Origin: G963701675 sp963701675
Lineage (GTDB): Bacteria; Planctomycetota; Planctomycetia; Gemmatales; Gemmataceae
DNA length: 64,000 nt
NCBI GenBank assembly: GCA_963701675.1
Contig: OY969623.1
Coordinates: forward strand, 7,192,001-7,256,000
Direction of reading: 5' to 3'
Part shown: positions 35,601 to 44,067 of the stretch, in pieces
How positions within the stretch are numbered: the stretch's first letter is position 1
Layout: the number at the start of each line of letters is the position of its first letter
The notes under the pieces: model-generated
Told to the model about the DNA's origin: nothing
Databases searched by the model: none
Seen by the model: the letters and a program-made list of their open reading frames with translations, nothing else
Made by a program: the position numbers and the translations under genes

Positions 35601-37251
35601 TGAATGCGACGGAGTGGATAGCCAATCCCATAGCCGGAAACGTTCGTTCGACATTACCATTGCCCAGATTCCACAGTCGAACTTGCTTGTCGACACAGCC
35701 AGTAAGCAGCTTGGTTCCGTCCGGGCTTATCGCCGCACAAGTCGCTTGGTCTGGGTGTGCCAGGACCTTCGGTGGCGCATCTGGAATTTTCCAAAACTTG
35801 ATCGTACCGTCGGGTCCAGCGCTCACGGCCATTGTGCCGGCAGCATTGACACTAAGCGAAGTTACGCCGGCGGCATGTGCGCCGATGACTGACTTTTCCT
35901 TCCCGGTTGCTTGATCCCAAAACCGGATGGTCTGGTCGCCGCCTGCCGAGGCAAGGATTTGTCCGTTCGCATTGATTGCCGTTGCCGTAGCAGGGCCGGA
36001 GTGGCCGACGAATTGCCGCTCTACCGTGTTGTTGGCGAGATTCCATATGCGAACAATCTTGTCCCCGCCACCTGTAATGAGCCGTTGGCTATCGGGAGAC
36101 ACCGTGGCCGACAGCACTGCCTCCGGATGCGCTAATGCTCGCGGCGAAGTCGGAGGCAACGTCCATACCTTCATGCTTCCGTCACTCCCCACGGTCAGCA
36201 TTTGCGTATTCTGCGGGTGAATTGCCACACCGGTCACCGGGCCGGCGTGCGCGACAATTTGATGGATCAACTTGCCATCCGCCGCATTCCAAAGCGCCAG
36301 GTGGTCATTGGCAGTCCCCGCGGCCATGAACGTGGGCGACATCGCCATGGATTGAATGGGTCCCGCGGCGCCCGCGAATTCGCGAATGGGTTTTCCATCG
36401 GCAAAGTTGGAAACTCGAATGAGTTTGTCAGCGCCGGCTGTTGCAACTTGATTGCCGTCCGGAGATAACGCAACCGCCGTCACTCGGTCGGCGTGTGCCG
36501 TGAGGGCACGCGGCTGTGGCACGGGTAGTTGCCAAAACTTGAGCGTGCCGTCGTCGGCCGTACTGTAGGCCGCGGGCGCAGTTGGATGTAGCACGAGGCC
36601 GGTTATTGGCGAAACGGGTGCATTCACGACCGCAATGGGTTTACCATCTGCTGGGTTCCAGTAGCGGATTGTTCCATCACTGCCTCCGCTTACGAGTGAT
36701 TGGGCATTCATCGCTACCGCGTTGACCGGCCCCGCGTGTCCGGCAAGGCTAAGCGCCTGCTTGCCATCGGCGCTTGACCAAACGGTGATCGTGCCGTTTT
36801 TGCCGGCGCCGACGACGCGTTGCCCATCGGGACTCATGGCTAGACCGTTGACGACGTCGGCGGCAGTCAACTCCTGTGCAAACCCGACTCCAGGGACGTC
36901 CCAAATCTTCGCCGTATTGTCGGAACCACCGGATGCCATCATCTGCCCGTCGGGACTGAAGGCGGTGCACAGCACCAGATTCTGATGGCCGGCCGTTCCC
37001 CCGAAGGTCTTTACTTCTTTTCCGGTGGTTGTCTCCCAGAGCTTCAGCATCTTGTCAAAGCTACCGGTCAACACATACTTGCCATCGGGGCTGAACGCAA
37101 TCGCATAAAGGGTTTCGGTGTGTCCTTTGAGCGTGGCTACAACACCGGGATGTGGCGCCGGTTCGTCGGGAGGCAACGATTCAACAAGGCTTGCGAAAGA
37201 GCAGATGCCCAAAAGAGCGATGACGGGGCGAACCCAAAATGCAGAAAGCAT
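32623..37251 (-). CDS. Giant secreted WD40-repeat protein
   Basis: The ATG at 37251 was chosen because it opens a signal peptide (MLSAFWVRPVIALLGICSFASLV) and has TGAGG upstream; the frame extends further but reads like intergenic sequence. The product (1,542 residues) is almost entirely WD40 units of about 40 residues, roughly three dozen, with the pattern GH...V..VA.SPDG..L.....D..V..WN. Many end with the phrase WNAADGK. That number would form about five seven-bladed propellers. There is no transmembrane segment after the signal peptide, so the protein is exported. It follows a Ser/Thr kinase gene (137 bases) on the same strand. Such proteins usually act as large binding scaffolds; a partner is not identifiable. 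Confidence 0.87.
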   Translation of the reverse strand: MLSAFWVRPVIALLGICSFASLVESLPPDEPAPHPGVVATLKGHTETLYAIAFSPDGKYVLTGSFDKMLKLWETTTGKEVKTFGGTAGHQNLVLCTAFSPDGQMMASGGSDNTAKIWDVPGVGFAQELTAADVVNGLAMSPDGQRVVGAGKNGTITVWSSADGKQALSLAGHAGPVNAVAMNAQSLVSGGSDGTIRYWNPADGKPIAVVNAPVSPITGLVLHPTAPAAYSTADDGTLKFWQLPVPQPRALTAHADRVTAVALSPDGNQVATAGADKLIRVSNFADGKPIREFAGAAGPIQSMAMSPTFMAAGTANDHLALWNAADGKLIHQIVAHAGPVTGVAIHPQNTQMLTVGSDGSMKVWTLPPTSPRALAHPEAVLSATVSPDSQRLITGGGDKIVRIWNLANNTVERQFVGHSGPATATAINANGQILASAGGDQTIRFWDQATGKEKSVIGAHAAGVTSLSVNAAGTMAVSAGPDGTIKFWKIPDAPPKVLAHPDQATCAAISPDGTKLLTGCVDKQVRLWNLGNGNVERTFPAMGLAIHSVAFNHDATQVAAGGADKSLMVWNAADGKELRKIADLPAPVQSVAFAPPGSTPPSVIAAGCGDNVIRLFDVAQGTEIKKLAGHTGPVNAVAYSPKGDLILSAGNDGSIHVWNVADGMSKAKLDYGSPVTSLSITKDGGRVAVGGAGKAVKIFTLADNKLVATIDTPAEVRGLAWNADGSQVLVGGADNFARIYSGNGKLIEFFSHEGPVTAVSFFPDGKRIATASADKSARLWTPSLLWQGEHAGAVRHVSFNAKGDIVISAGDDKSVKVWNAADGTLFRSLAAHEGAVTGVAISHDGTKIVSAGADSRVKVWLMVPTMPGGPLDQPTMTIALAGAAEKMALSPNGTRLAVSYAAQPASRTALYDLANGKLLIGSDNPGKVHSLAFLGDNRTLVSVGDDKHARLQDIPVAYVVDAHAGGTTSVAYHSNGTQALTAGADKTVKLWNLPAGQAPAVAQTLGPVAEPIISATYNRDFTQIGAAFGNAVKIWNAADGKEVLALNHPGPVKSFSFSVDKSKLVTGAADGRARVWDLTTGKEFQAFTLAGTVDAIAFHNNNSAIVCGSADKSVTIQTVSLVRSLQAAGSPIRALAITPNGSHVLTSDDKEVRLWTTANGAKEPRSFAGATAPVHAVAVSKNGNLVAVGAADQIVRLYTFADGKQIAEFKCPAPVQKLAFSPNNQMLAAGCADKSLLSWNVVFTPGQPNPPDFGKPGPAFAHDAGITDIAFESDTRFYSSGADKKVRKWKLASDAPIKNLAHPNLVDAVAFNHDNTLLATGGHDGTVRIWDVAKGTQVREIKAHTTPAPSPVYCVVWSSDSKQLVSGSLDRSIKLWDAANGNMVREFKPYKEKEFDKGHRDGVFCVALTPDSKFLVSGSSDHTLKVWNVADGSVVRELINPNTPAPAGLPTPPPAHPGWIYSVRLSPDGQKIISAGNAPKNSGYLAVWNLSDGKFLHGEQLPLGPIYSLAVSNNGELLGLACGPRVRQLPDANAYLLKMPVPK

Positions 37252-37388
37252 GTAGTTTGACCTCAGGGAAGTGAGACAAGGCGCAGGCTGGAAAACGGAG
37301 TCATGATACTTGGATAATCGTAGCCGAATCAGAAGGGAATTCCAACCGCGGAAAGGGTGAGCGGCGATGACTGAAGCGACAGGACTTG

Positions 37389-38864
37389 TTAACGAAGTGC
37401 GATGATCGCGATCGTAGTTCCCAACACGGACGCTAAGAAGACCGCCGCTGACGTTACGATCCAAAAGCGCCGATTCCGGGCTCGGACCCGTTGTCGCTGT
37501 CTGGATGGGCAAGTTCCGGTTCGCGGTAGATCACGCTGAGTGTCGACACGGGGCAGGGCATTATCCGTCTCCGCTGCAGGGGCGGGGACAACAACTTCGT
37601 CCGTCGACACGGGCCGCGGAAGAATGCACACATCGCTCGAACTCCGGCCACAGCCGTTCAATTCCGCCGCTGTCGGCGCCGTAGGCTTGGCGCCAACCGC
37701 AATCGCCTCGGGTCGGCCCAACGCGCGTATTTTCGCCACGTCGGAATCGCGACGTGGCTGGGACTCCGGCGTTCCAGCCAACTGGGCTGCAATGCAGAGT
37801 TTTGGCATTTCCTCTTCAGGCGGAGCGGCGATCGGTTCTGCCGTCCACGGAGCGAGCGACTTGATGATCTCATCCGGCGTTTGATGACGTTTCGCCGGGT
37901 CTTTGGCCATCATTCGGTTCACGATGGCGGCCAATCCCTCGGGAATGTTTGGCCGAAGCTCCCGTAAGGGCGTCGGCTCCTTGAGTTGATGGGCCATTAG
38001 TTTCTGCGTCACAGTCTTTCCGTCGAACGGAGGCCGACCCGATAACAGAAAATAGAAGGTTGCTCCGAGACTGTAGATGTCGGTGCGTGTATCGACATCG
38101 TGGCTGTCACGCGCCTGCTCCGGTGACAAGTAATCGGCCGTGCCGAGAATATTGTTGGCGTCGTATTTTTGAGTTAATTCGTCGAGATTATCTTGGTAGA
38201 AGCGCGCCAAGCCCAGGTCAAGGACTCGAATCACTCCTGATCGATCCAACAGCAGATTGCCCGGCTTGATGTCTCGATGAAGTAAGCCGCTGTCGTGAAT
38301 GCACTGCAGTGCGGCGGCAGCCTGCTTCATGTAATGGGCCGCACGTCGAACACTCAGTGCTCCATGTTTCTGAACGATTTCCTGGAGACTGAAGCCGTCG
38401 ACGTATTCCATGACGATGAAATGCAGATCGCCATCCTGGTCGCTGTCGTAGGCGTGGACGATGTTGACGTGATCCAGTGCCGCAGCGGCGCGTGCTTCAC
38501 GGTGGAATCTTGCCAATGCGCCGGGGTCCTCGGCTTTCACCGTCGGCAAAACCTTGACCGCGACGCGGCGGTGCATGACCAGGTGTTCACAAAGATAGAC
38601 GTTGCTGTTGGCGCTGGAACCCAGACGTTCGAGCACGCGATACTTACCGAAGGTGTACCCGCGCCATTTTCCCTGAAGGAGTTGGCCGACCTGGAAGTTG
38701 GTTAGCAGCCCGTCGCGGATAAATTGACGCGCCGTCGTTTTGACGTCGTCTGCAAGCCCATCAGCGCCGATTCCCGCACCATAGGTATCGAGGCGGCGTG
38801 CGTCTACCAGGCCGCTCTTGCGAACGAGATCGAAGAATTCCTGGCCGGATGCCGGCGCCACCAT
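37389..38864 (-). CDS. Membrane-anchored Ser/Thr protein kinase
   Basis: The ATG at 38864 has GGAAGGAG seven bases upstream. The 491-residue product has an N-terminal helical extension (1-70), then a Hanks-type kinase at about 73-340: a glycine-poor loop (ERLGSSANSNVYL), the lysine in VAVKVLP, the catalytic loop LLHRDIKPGNLL, DLGLARF in place of DFG, and DYLSPEQARDSHDVDTRTDIYSLGATFYFLL. A linker of low complexity follows and one C-terminal membrane segment (IVTSAAVFLASVLGTTIAIIAL), so the kinase faces the cytoplasm. The altered loop and DLG are common in planctomycete kinases and compatible with activity. The neighbouring WD40 protein may be a partner on the other side of the membrane. Confidence 0.9.
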   Translation of the reverse strand: MVAPASGQEFFDLVRKSGLVDARRLDTYGAGIGADGLADDVKTTARQFIRDGLLTNFQVGQLLQGKWRGYTFGKYRVLERLGSSANSNVYLCEHLVMHRRVAVKVLPTVKAEDPGALARFHREARAAAALDHVNIVHAYDSDQDGDLHFIVMEYVDGFSLQEIVQKHGALSVRRAAHYMKQAAAALQCIHDSGLLHRDIKPGNLLLDRSGVIRVLDLGLARFYQDNLDELTQKYDANNILGTADYLSPEQARDSHDVDTRTDIYSLGATFYFLLSGRPPFDGKTVTQKLMAHQLKEPTPLRELRPNIPEGLAAIVNRMMAKDPAKRHQTPDEIIKSLAPWTAEPIAAPPEEEMPKLCIAAQLAGTPESQPRRDSDVAKIRALGRPEAIAVGAKPTAPTAAELNGCGRSSSDVCILPRPVSTDEVVVPAPAAETDNALPRVDTQRDLPRTGTCPSRQRQRVRARNRRFWIVTSAAVFLASVLGTTIAIIALR

Positions 38865-39050
38865 AAACTTGCTCCTTCCGGTCGGTCGCGGACGAGCTTC
38901 AAAACGGAACGGTACCTGAATAAACCGTAAGTCGAAAACCCCTCCCACGCAAATCCAGGCACGTGATTGGCAGTTCTGTGTTGCCGTAGTGCGGCGTCAA
39001 GGGGACAATAGCACAGTTCGATTTCGATTGGGCGGAAGAGGGTGTGATCG

Positions 39051-39872
39051 ATGCCATCGGCAGAGACGATTGCTGCTTATCTCGATGCCGCCCGGGAGGC
39101 GGCGCAACGCGCAGCCGAGGTTCTCGAGAAATGGCGTCGGCGTTTTCAAGTCCGTGAAAAAGGGCGCGCCGATCTTGTCACGGATGCGGATTTGGATTCA
39201 CAACGCACCATTCGAGAGTTCTTAGGAGGCCATTTCCCGTATCACCATTTTCTCGGTGAAGAGGACGAGGCACCGTTAGCTCGGCCGGGGCCTGATTCGC
39301 CTCCTACGTGGATCGTCGATCCGCTCGATGGAACCACGAACTACGTGCACGATTGCCCGTTGTACTGCGTGTCGATCGGACTGCAATTGGCCGGTGAATT
39401 GGTCGTAGGTGTTATTCTAGATCCATCACGGCAGGAGTTGTTTTCAGCGGCGGCCGGGATGGGCGCCTGGCTTAACGATCGGCCTTTGAAAACGAGCCAG
39501 ACGAAGACGCTCGGCGAAGCGCTGCTCGCGACGGGTTTCCCTCCCGATTTGCGTGGACATGAACATACCCTTGAATGGTGGAATCGGCTCTCGCTTAGTG
39601 CACGGTCACTCCGAAGAACGGGATCGACGGCGCTGAATATCGCCTACGTGGCAGCGGGACGATTCGACGGCTTCTGGGCCTTCGACAACCATGCCTGGGA
39701 CGTGGCGGGAGGCGTAGTGCTTGTGCGTGAAGCCGGTGGAATGGTGAGTAACGTCGACGGCAGCCCGTTCGATCCGTATACGCCTGACGCACTGATGACC
39801 AACGGCCCGTTGCACTCTGCCTTGTTGGAGGTCTTTCAGAAACCGCACGCTGTCCCGCCGGCCGACGGTTGA
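39051..39872 (+). CDS. Inositol monophosphatase family protein
   Basis: The ATG at 39051 follows GAAGAGGGTG. The 273-residue protein carries the metal-binding signatures of the family: DLVTDADLDSQRTI, FLGEEDEA (Glu), the motif WIVDPLDGTTNYVHDCPLY with its three metal-binding Asp residues, and WDVAGGVVLVREAGG near the C-terminus. It would hydrolyse a small phosphate ester such as inositol-1-phosphate, histidinol phosphate or 3'-phosphoadenosine 5'-phosphate; the sequence does not distinguish these. It is the first plus-strand gene after a divergent gap of about 190 bases with the kinase, and it converges with the membrane TPR gene, the two stops lying two bases apart. Confidence 0.9.
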   Translation: MPSAETIAAYLDAAREAAQRAAEVLEKWRRRFQVREKGRADLVTDADLDSQRTIREFLGGHFPYHHFLGEEDEAPLARPGPDSPPTWIVDPLDGTTNYVHDCPLYCVSIGLQLAGELVVGVILDPSRQELFSAAAGMGAWLNDRPLKTSQTKTLGEALLATGFPPDLRGHEHTLEWWNRLSLSARSLRRTGSTALNIAYVAAGRFDGFWAFDNHAWDVAGGVVLVREAGGMVSNVDGSPFDPYTPDALMTNGPLHSALLEVFQKPHAVPPADG

Positions 39873-39874
39873 AT

Positions 39875-42310
39875 TCACCCCGGCGTCTTCAATCGATACA
39901 AAGCATCCTTCGCGTCCGGCGCCAACGGATGTTTGTCGTAGGCCGTGACATGCTCGTAGAACTTGGCCGCCCGGACTCGATCACCGATTTGCTCGTATGC
40001 CTGGCCTAGCTTGAAAAGTGTGTCGGCGCCGCTCTTGGAGCATTTCCGGTATGCCTGAAAGCAAGCCACTGCCAAGTCCGGTCGCGCGGCTTCATTCAAA
40101 TACGTATCTCCCAGCAATCGGCAGGCAAGATACCAAGCATCCTCCTCGGCGGAAGAAGCAAACGCGGTGGGTTTGTCGGTGTAGATTTCCTCCAGCGCCG
40201 CGCGATACTTCTCTACTTCACCTCTACGTCGCTGAGCCCGCGCCAGAGTCACCGCTGCGGCGATGCTTTCCGGGCGGGCAATGATCGCTAGCTCGGCGAG
40301 ATGCTGACCCCAGTCCACCACGTCGAGTTCGGTGTTCTTGGCGTCAATCAGCGATCGGCTCTTGTTCAGGCAGTAGTCGGCGTCGAAATACGATCGAACG
40401 GAATCAAGCCGGCTTCGTAGCTCATCGGGAGATGTCGAATAATAGTATCGGTCCTTTCGTTCGAGGATGTCCTTATCGCGCGGGTTGTAGAGAAGTGCTT
40501 GCTCAACCACTCGTAGTGCGCCGAAGACGTCGCCCTTCTGTTCGTACAGGTCGGCAAGAATGCGAAGCGTTTCCAGACCGCTAGCAACCGACTCGGTGTA
40601 GAGATGATAATGCGCGATGGCGGCGTCCGTATCTCCACGCTTGCGCATCTCTTCCGCAAGCGACTTGACAACTGAGAAGTAAGCACGCTTTTCTGCGTCG
40701 CCGAGGTTCTTCGGCCCGTAATCCTTGCCGCCGGCAGCGATTGCTTCGTAAGTGATCCAGGCATCAGATGTTTGGCCGGCCCGTTGTTGGGCTTCCGCAA
40801 CGTTCATTAGTATGGAGGGCGCTTCGGCGGGGAGTCCAACCGCTGCGATTCGCAAGTACTCCGCGCCGCGCCGCCAATGGCCGTTGTCATGAATGAGTGC
40901 TAGCCCGAGCTGTCGGGCGTATTCAAAGTCAAACTCCGGTAAGGCCGATTTGGGATTCAACGCGTCCCGGAACTCGGCCTCAGTTACCGTGCTGTAGACG
41001 ATGCGTTTCAGATCCCAGATGGTTGGGTCGTTGGGACTTGCAGCAAGATGGCACTCGACTGCGCCGATGGCTTCCATCCGTCGACCGGGCAGCGCGAGCT
41101 CTGGACTGCCTACGCGCCGGTTGAGTTCGGGGTGCAGAGTTAACGCAAGTTGCCACGCTTTGGCGAGTACCGCGGCACGATTCGAATCGTCCGCGGCGTA
41201 GCGACTAGGGTCGAGGACCTGGCGAAGTTCCGCGGCGGCGTCGTCGTACTGTTTACAATGCGTAGCGGCGACCGCGCGCCAATAGTGAACAACCGGAGCA
41301 AGCAACGGTCTTTGATTGTGAATCAGGTCCAGAAGTTTGTTTGCTTCAGCTAGTTGATCGGATGTCGGCCCGGCTTCGAGCAACAGTGCAGACACGCGGT
41401 CTAAGCACATGCCGTAGTCGACCAAGTCTCGCATTCGCGGATCATTAGTGAGTTGGTTGAGGTCCAGCGAACGGTGTAGTCGCCAAAGGCCCTCACGCGC
41501 TAACTTGTTATTCGCATCGAGGGCAAGTGCCCGGCGGAATTCGATGAAGGCCGGCAGATATCGTCCAATTCGCGCTTGTGTAATACCGCGGAGAACGTGC
41601 TTGAAGACGCGGAGGCCCGGAAGAATCCGCATGGTGTAGACCATATACAGTGCCGCCGCCAGCAACAACCCGGTCGTTTGATACGCAAAATTGGACGGCG
41701 TGATCATCCACATGGCGAGACCGAGAGCGGCGCACACTCCACCAATCTCAATTTCGGTCTCTTCCGCCGTGGCTGCGAATGTAAGGAGGTAGAACAACGG
41801 TAAGCCGATCAGCATTCGAAGGCCGAACGCCGTGCGTCGTTGCGCGTTATCGAGCAACTCGAAATGATGAAAGCAGTACAGTAACGCCGCAACCGCCCCG
41901 GCGGCCAGAAGCAGGCAGAGTGCGAAGCGCGTCCAGCCGACAGTCACGCGCCGAATCAACCAAAACACGACACCCAACGCCAGGCCGCCAATCGCACAGA
42001 TCGCCAGCAACGTGTTATCCGCGCCCTTCACAACGACGGCGGCCGTTGCGATCCCTAGCAAGCAGCCGGCATAAACCAAAAAGGGACTATCCAGGATAAC
42101 GACAACCACGAACGCGGCGACGCGGCCTCTTATTTCATAACCCTGGCGCAACTTCTGAAACGCACCGATGGCTAGGGCAAGAAGCAGGCCGCCAAGCGTT
42201 AGTGCAGCGGCGAGTGCAGTCGTGGCGCCACTCGGTTCCTGTAGTGCGACGAAGACAAGGAGACCGAGGTACAGGCCTTTCAGCAGATATTCGGACACCG
42301 GCCATGGCAT
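39875..42310 (-). CDS. Multi-pass membrane protein with TPR repeats
   Basis: The N-terminal about 235 residues hold at least eight hydrophobic segments (for example GLYLGLLVFVALQ, ALTLGGLLLALAIGAF, FALCLLLAAGAVAALLYCF, TTGLLLAAALYMVYTMRIL), spaced as transmembrane helices. Residues about 250-811 are helix-rich and contain tetratricopeptide-like pairs, such as RYLPAFIEFRRALALDANNKLAREGL and GDVFGALRVVEQALLYNPRDKDILE, and end KLGQAYEQIGDRVRAAKFYEHVTAYDKHP. No catalytic motif was found. It lies 48 bases after the Ig-like secreted protein on the same strand and may be co-expressed with it. A role in envelope protein assembly is a guess. Confidence 0.75.
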   Translation of the reverse strand: MPWPVSEYLLKGLYLGLLVFVALQEPSGATTALAAALTLGGLLLALAIGAFQKLRQGYEIRGRVAAFVVVVILDSPFLVYAGCLLGIATAAVVVKGADNTLLAICAIGGLALGVVFWLIRRVTVGWTRFALCLLLAAGAVAALLYCFHHFELLDNAQRRTAFGLRMLIGLPLFYLLTFAATAEETEIEIGGVCAALGLAMWMITPSNFAYQTTGLLLAAALYMVYTMRILPGLRVFKHVLRGITQARIGRYLPAFIEFRRALALDANNKLAREGLWRLHRSLDLNQLTNDPRMRDLVDYGMCLDRVSALLLEAGPTSDQLAEANKLLDLIHNQRPLLAPVVHYWRAVAATHCKQYDDAAAELRQVLDPSRYAADDSNRAAVLAKAWQLALTLHPELNRRVGSPELALPGRRMEAIGAVECHLAASPNDPTIWDLKRIVYSTVTEAEFRDALNPKSALPEFDFEYARQLGLALIHDNGHWRRGAEYLRIAAVGLPAEAPSILMNVAEAQQRAGQTSDAWITYEAIAAGGKDYGPKNLGDAEKRAYFSVVKSLAEEMRKRGDTDAAIAHYHLYTESVASGLETLRILADLYEQKGDVFGALRVVEQALLYNPRDKDILERKDRYYYSTSPDELRSRLDSVRSYFDADYCLNKSRSLIDAKNTELDVVDWGQHLAELAIIARPESIAAAVTLARAQRRRGEVEKYRAALEEIYTDKPTAFASSAEEDAWYLACRLLGDTYLNEAARPDLAVACFQAYRKCSKSGADTLFKLGQAYEQIGDRVRAAKFYEHVTAYDKHPLAPDAKDALYRLKTPG

Positions 42311-42358
42311 GAAGCTATGATAGGTGAGTCAAATCGAACTAATGCAAGGATGTGCAGC

Positions 42359-43687
42359 TTACTTACTCATTGGCTCAACGCCTACGATGACCCCTTTGGG
42401 GTGGAACAGGTCGACAATGACCGGCTTCGGAGTTTCGTCGGAACCAACGTTTCCGGCCTTGTCAGCCGCTTCCACGCGTACATGGAATTGGTACGGAACT
42501 TCCTTCGGCATGTGCCAGACGTACGTACCGTTGTTCTCGATGTTGGCTGCGATCGGCGTCCATGGTCCGCGCGGCTGTTCGGCGTAGGAAAGGGTGATTG
42601 GTTGTGGCCCCAGACTTTTGTCGCTGGCCACCCAGCGAAGGGTCAATCGGCCCATTTCAGTCCCCCGGCCAACGTCCACCGACGTTAATCGCGCGGTTGG
42701 CTTAGTGAGGTCCACTTCAACCCAGACCTGCGGTTGATCGCCAACCTGGGGTGCGCGCTCTCCGAGGCCCACGCCGCTACGTACGATGAGCGTGAAACCA
42801 TAAAGACCTTCGCCGTTGACATCCACAACGAACGGCGGCGGTGTTGTACCGTCTTCTTCTTTCCATTTCTGCCAATTACGGCCGCCTGCGTCTTGGGTGT
42901 ACCACAGTTCGATCGCGGACACTCCTGACGGACCTTTTTCCTTGATTTCGTAGTTGAGCGCAATTCGTTGGCTATTCACCAGGCGGATGTTTGGATTCGA
43001 TGGCCGCGTCGGCGAGGTTGAGTTCGAGGAATCGGGAAACGACTTGCCTGACGGATCGCCAGGATTGAAGTTGGCCTTCTCTTCGACGCGGTTGCCGGCC
43101 CGATCCTCGGCGCTGATCCGAACTTCAATCGGACTATTCGTGCCGGATCCCCAGGTCCGGTGGCCATTGACCGGTAGGTCTGATGCAACGGGAACCCATG
43201 CGCCGCCCGCTGTCCGATAATCGAGACGAGCGCCGGTAGTCAAGGGGTTCTCTTCTCGAATATCCCATTCCACGCCAATCTCACCGTCGCGCGCCGGCAG
43301 TGTCTTAACGCGAACGATGGGTGGATGGGTATCAACGATCACTCGGAGACCCGGCCGAGCGCCGTCCAATGTGGCAGGGTAGGCGCGATTCTCCAGGTCA
43401 AGTGTTCGGACCGCAAACCAATACAAACCGTCCTGCGGTGCGCGAAAATCGAAAAAGCGTTCGGTCGGCGATACCGCAGCTTCTTGTCGCCAACTCGCTC
43501 CTCGGTCGGTCGAAACATGCAGTTGGACTTGTTTGAGCCGGCTGGCCCCATCCGTCTGAAAGGGAATGCGAAAAACCGAATCTCGGGTGTATGTAGGCGT
43601 ATCGTTTGAGTCCTGACCAGCCGAGGCGCTGGACAGTATCAGGACGCAGGCCGCTGCCAGGAATCCATAAGTCGTCCGAGTGGCCAT
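42359..43687 (-). CDS. Secreted protein with several Ig-like/fibronectin-like domains
   Basis: The ATG at 43687 opens a clear signal peptide (MATRTTYGFLAAACVLILSSASAGQ). The mature 420 residues are made of beta-sandwich units each beginning with a force-type strand pattern: QVQLHVSTDRGASWRQEAAVSP; VEWDIREENPLTTGARLDYRTAGGAW; INYEIKEKGPSGVSAIELWYTQDAGGRNWQKW; and LRWVASDKSLGPQPITLSYAEQPRGPW. The repeated pattern of an RDAGN or DRAGN turn after each unit is typical of bacterial Ig-like domains. No enzyme motif is present. The gene is divergent from rpsB and precedes the membrane TPR gene by 48 bases, so the two may form a small envelope operon. Confidence 0.75.
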   Translation of the reverse strand: MATRTTYGFLAAACVLILSSASAGQDSNDTPTYTRDSVFRIPFQTDGASRLKQVQLHVSTDRGASWRQEAAVSPTERFFDFRAPQDGLYWFAVRTLDLENRAYPATLDGARPGLRVIVDTHPPIVRVKTLPARDGEIGVEWDIREENPLTTGARLDYRTAGGAWVPVASDLPVNGHRTWGSGTNSPIEVRISAEDRAGNRVEEKANFNPGDPSGKSFPDSSNSTSPTRPSNPNIRLVNSQRIALNYEIKEKGPSGVSAIELWYTQDAGGRNWQKWKEEDGTTPPPFVVDVNGEGLYGFTLIVRSGVGLGERAPQVGDQPQVWVEVDLTKPTARLTSVDVGRGTEMGRLTLRWVASDKSLGPQPITLSYAEQPRGPWTPIAANIENNGTYVWHMPKEVPYQFHVRVEAADKAGNVGSDETPKPVIVDLFHPKGVIVGVEPMSK

Positions 43688-43924
43688 CGAGAAGACCCTA
43701 GTTACGTCATCCTTCGCGCGCTCCGTCAGCCCGACGAAACCACTGTTGTCCTATCGACGTGGCAATTCAGTGAAGATAAAGGGATGTATGAGGCGGGATG
43801 GCGCCCCTTTTGTTGTGGTGTTGTCTCGCTGGACTAATCGCTATGAAACGCAAAGTCGAGCACCGTTAAGTGGGCGGAGGCTCGGAGCTTTGACCAGCGA
43901 TTCAGGGGTTTTTTGCAACAGCGT

Positions 43925-43953
43925 TTGACCGTTTGTACGCCGATTGTTACGAT
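43925..43953 (+). promoter_or_regulatory. Candidate sigma-70-type promoter for rpsB-tsf
   Basis: TTGACC (43925-43930) and TACGAT (43948-43953) are separated by exactly 17 bases. They match the -35 consensus in 5 of 6 and the -10 consensus in 4 of 6 positions. Transcription would start near 43960, giving a leader of about 108 bases before the GTG of rpsB. Confidence 0.5.
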
Positions 43954-43959
43954 GGACTA

Positions 43960-44067
43960 CTTCACCCTTGAAACAATCCATAAAACAACAGACCGTAAGG
44001 GATCGTTGGGTTTCTGTCGTTTGGTGAATTGGAAAAACTGCCCCGAAAAGGGGAAGGAGGGCACTGC
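43960..44067 (+). promoter_or_regulatory. rpsB leader with possible hairpins
   Basis: Two stems can be drawn in the predicted leader: 43983-43991 with 44014-44022 (8 of 9 pairs), and CCCC GAAAA GGGG at 44041-44053. The second ends next to the GGAAGGAGG ribosome-binding site at 44052-44060, so opening it could control translation. Ribosomal protein S2 regulates its own mRNA in several bacteria, but no known S2 leader motif was confirmed here. Confidence 0.35.

Noticed and set aside
32623..37251. Regular repeats considered as a CRISPR array
   Set aside because: The repeats are about 120-130 bases, degenerate, in frame, and encode WD40 blades.
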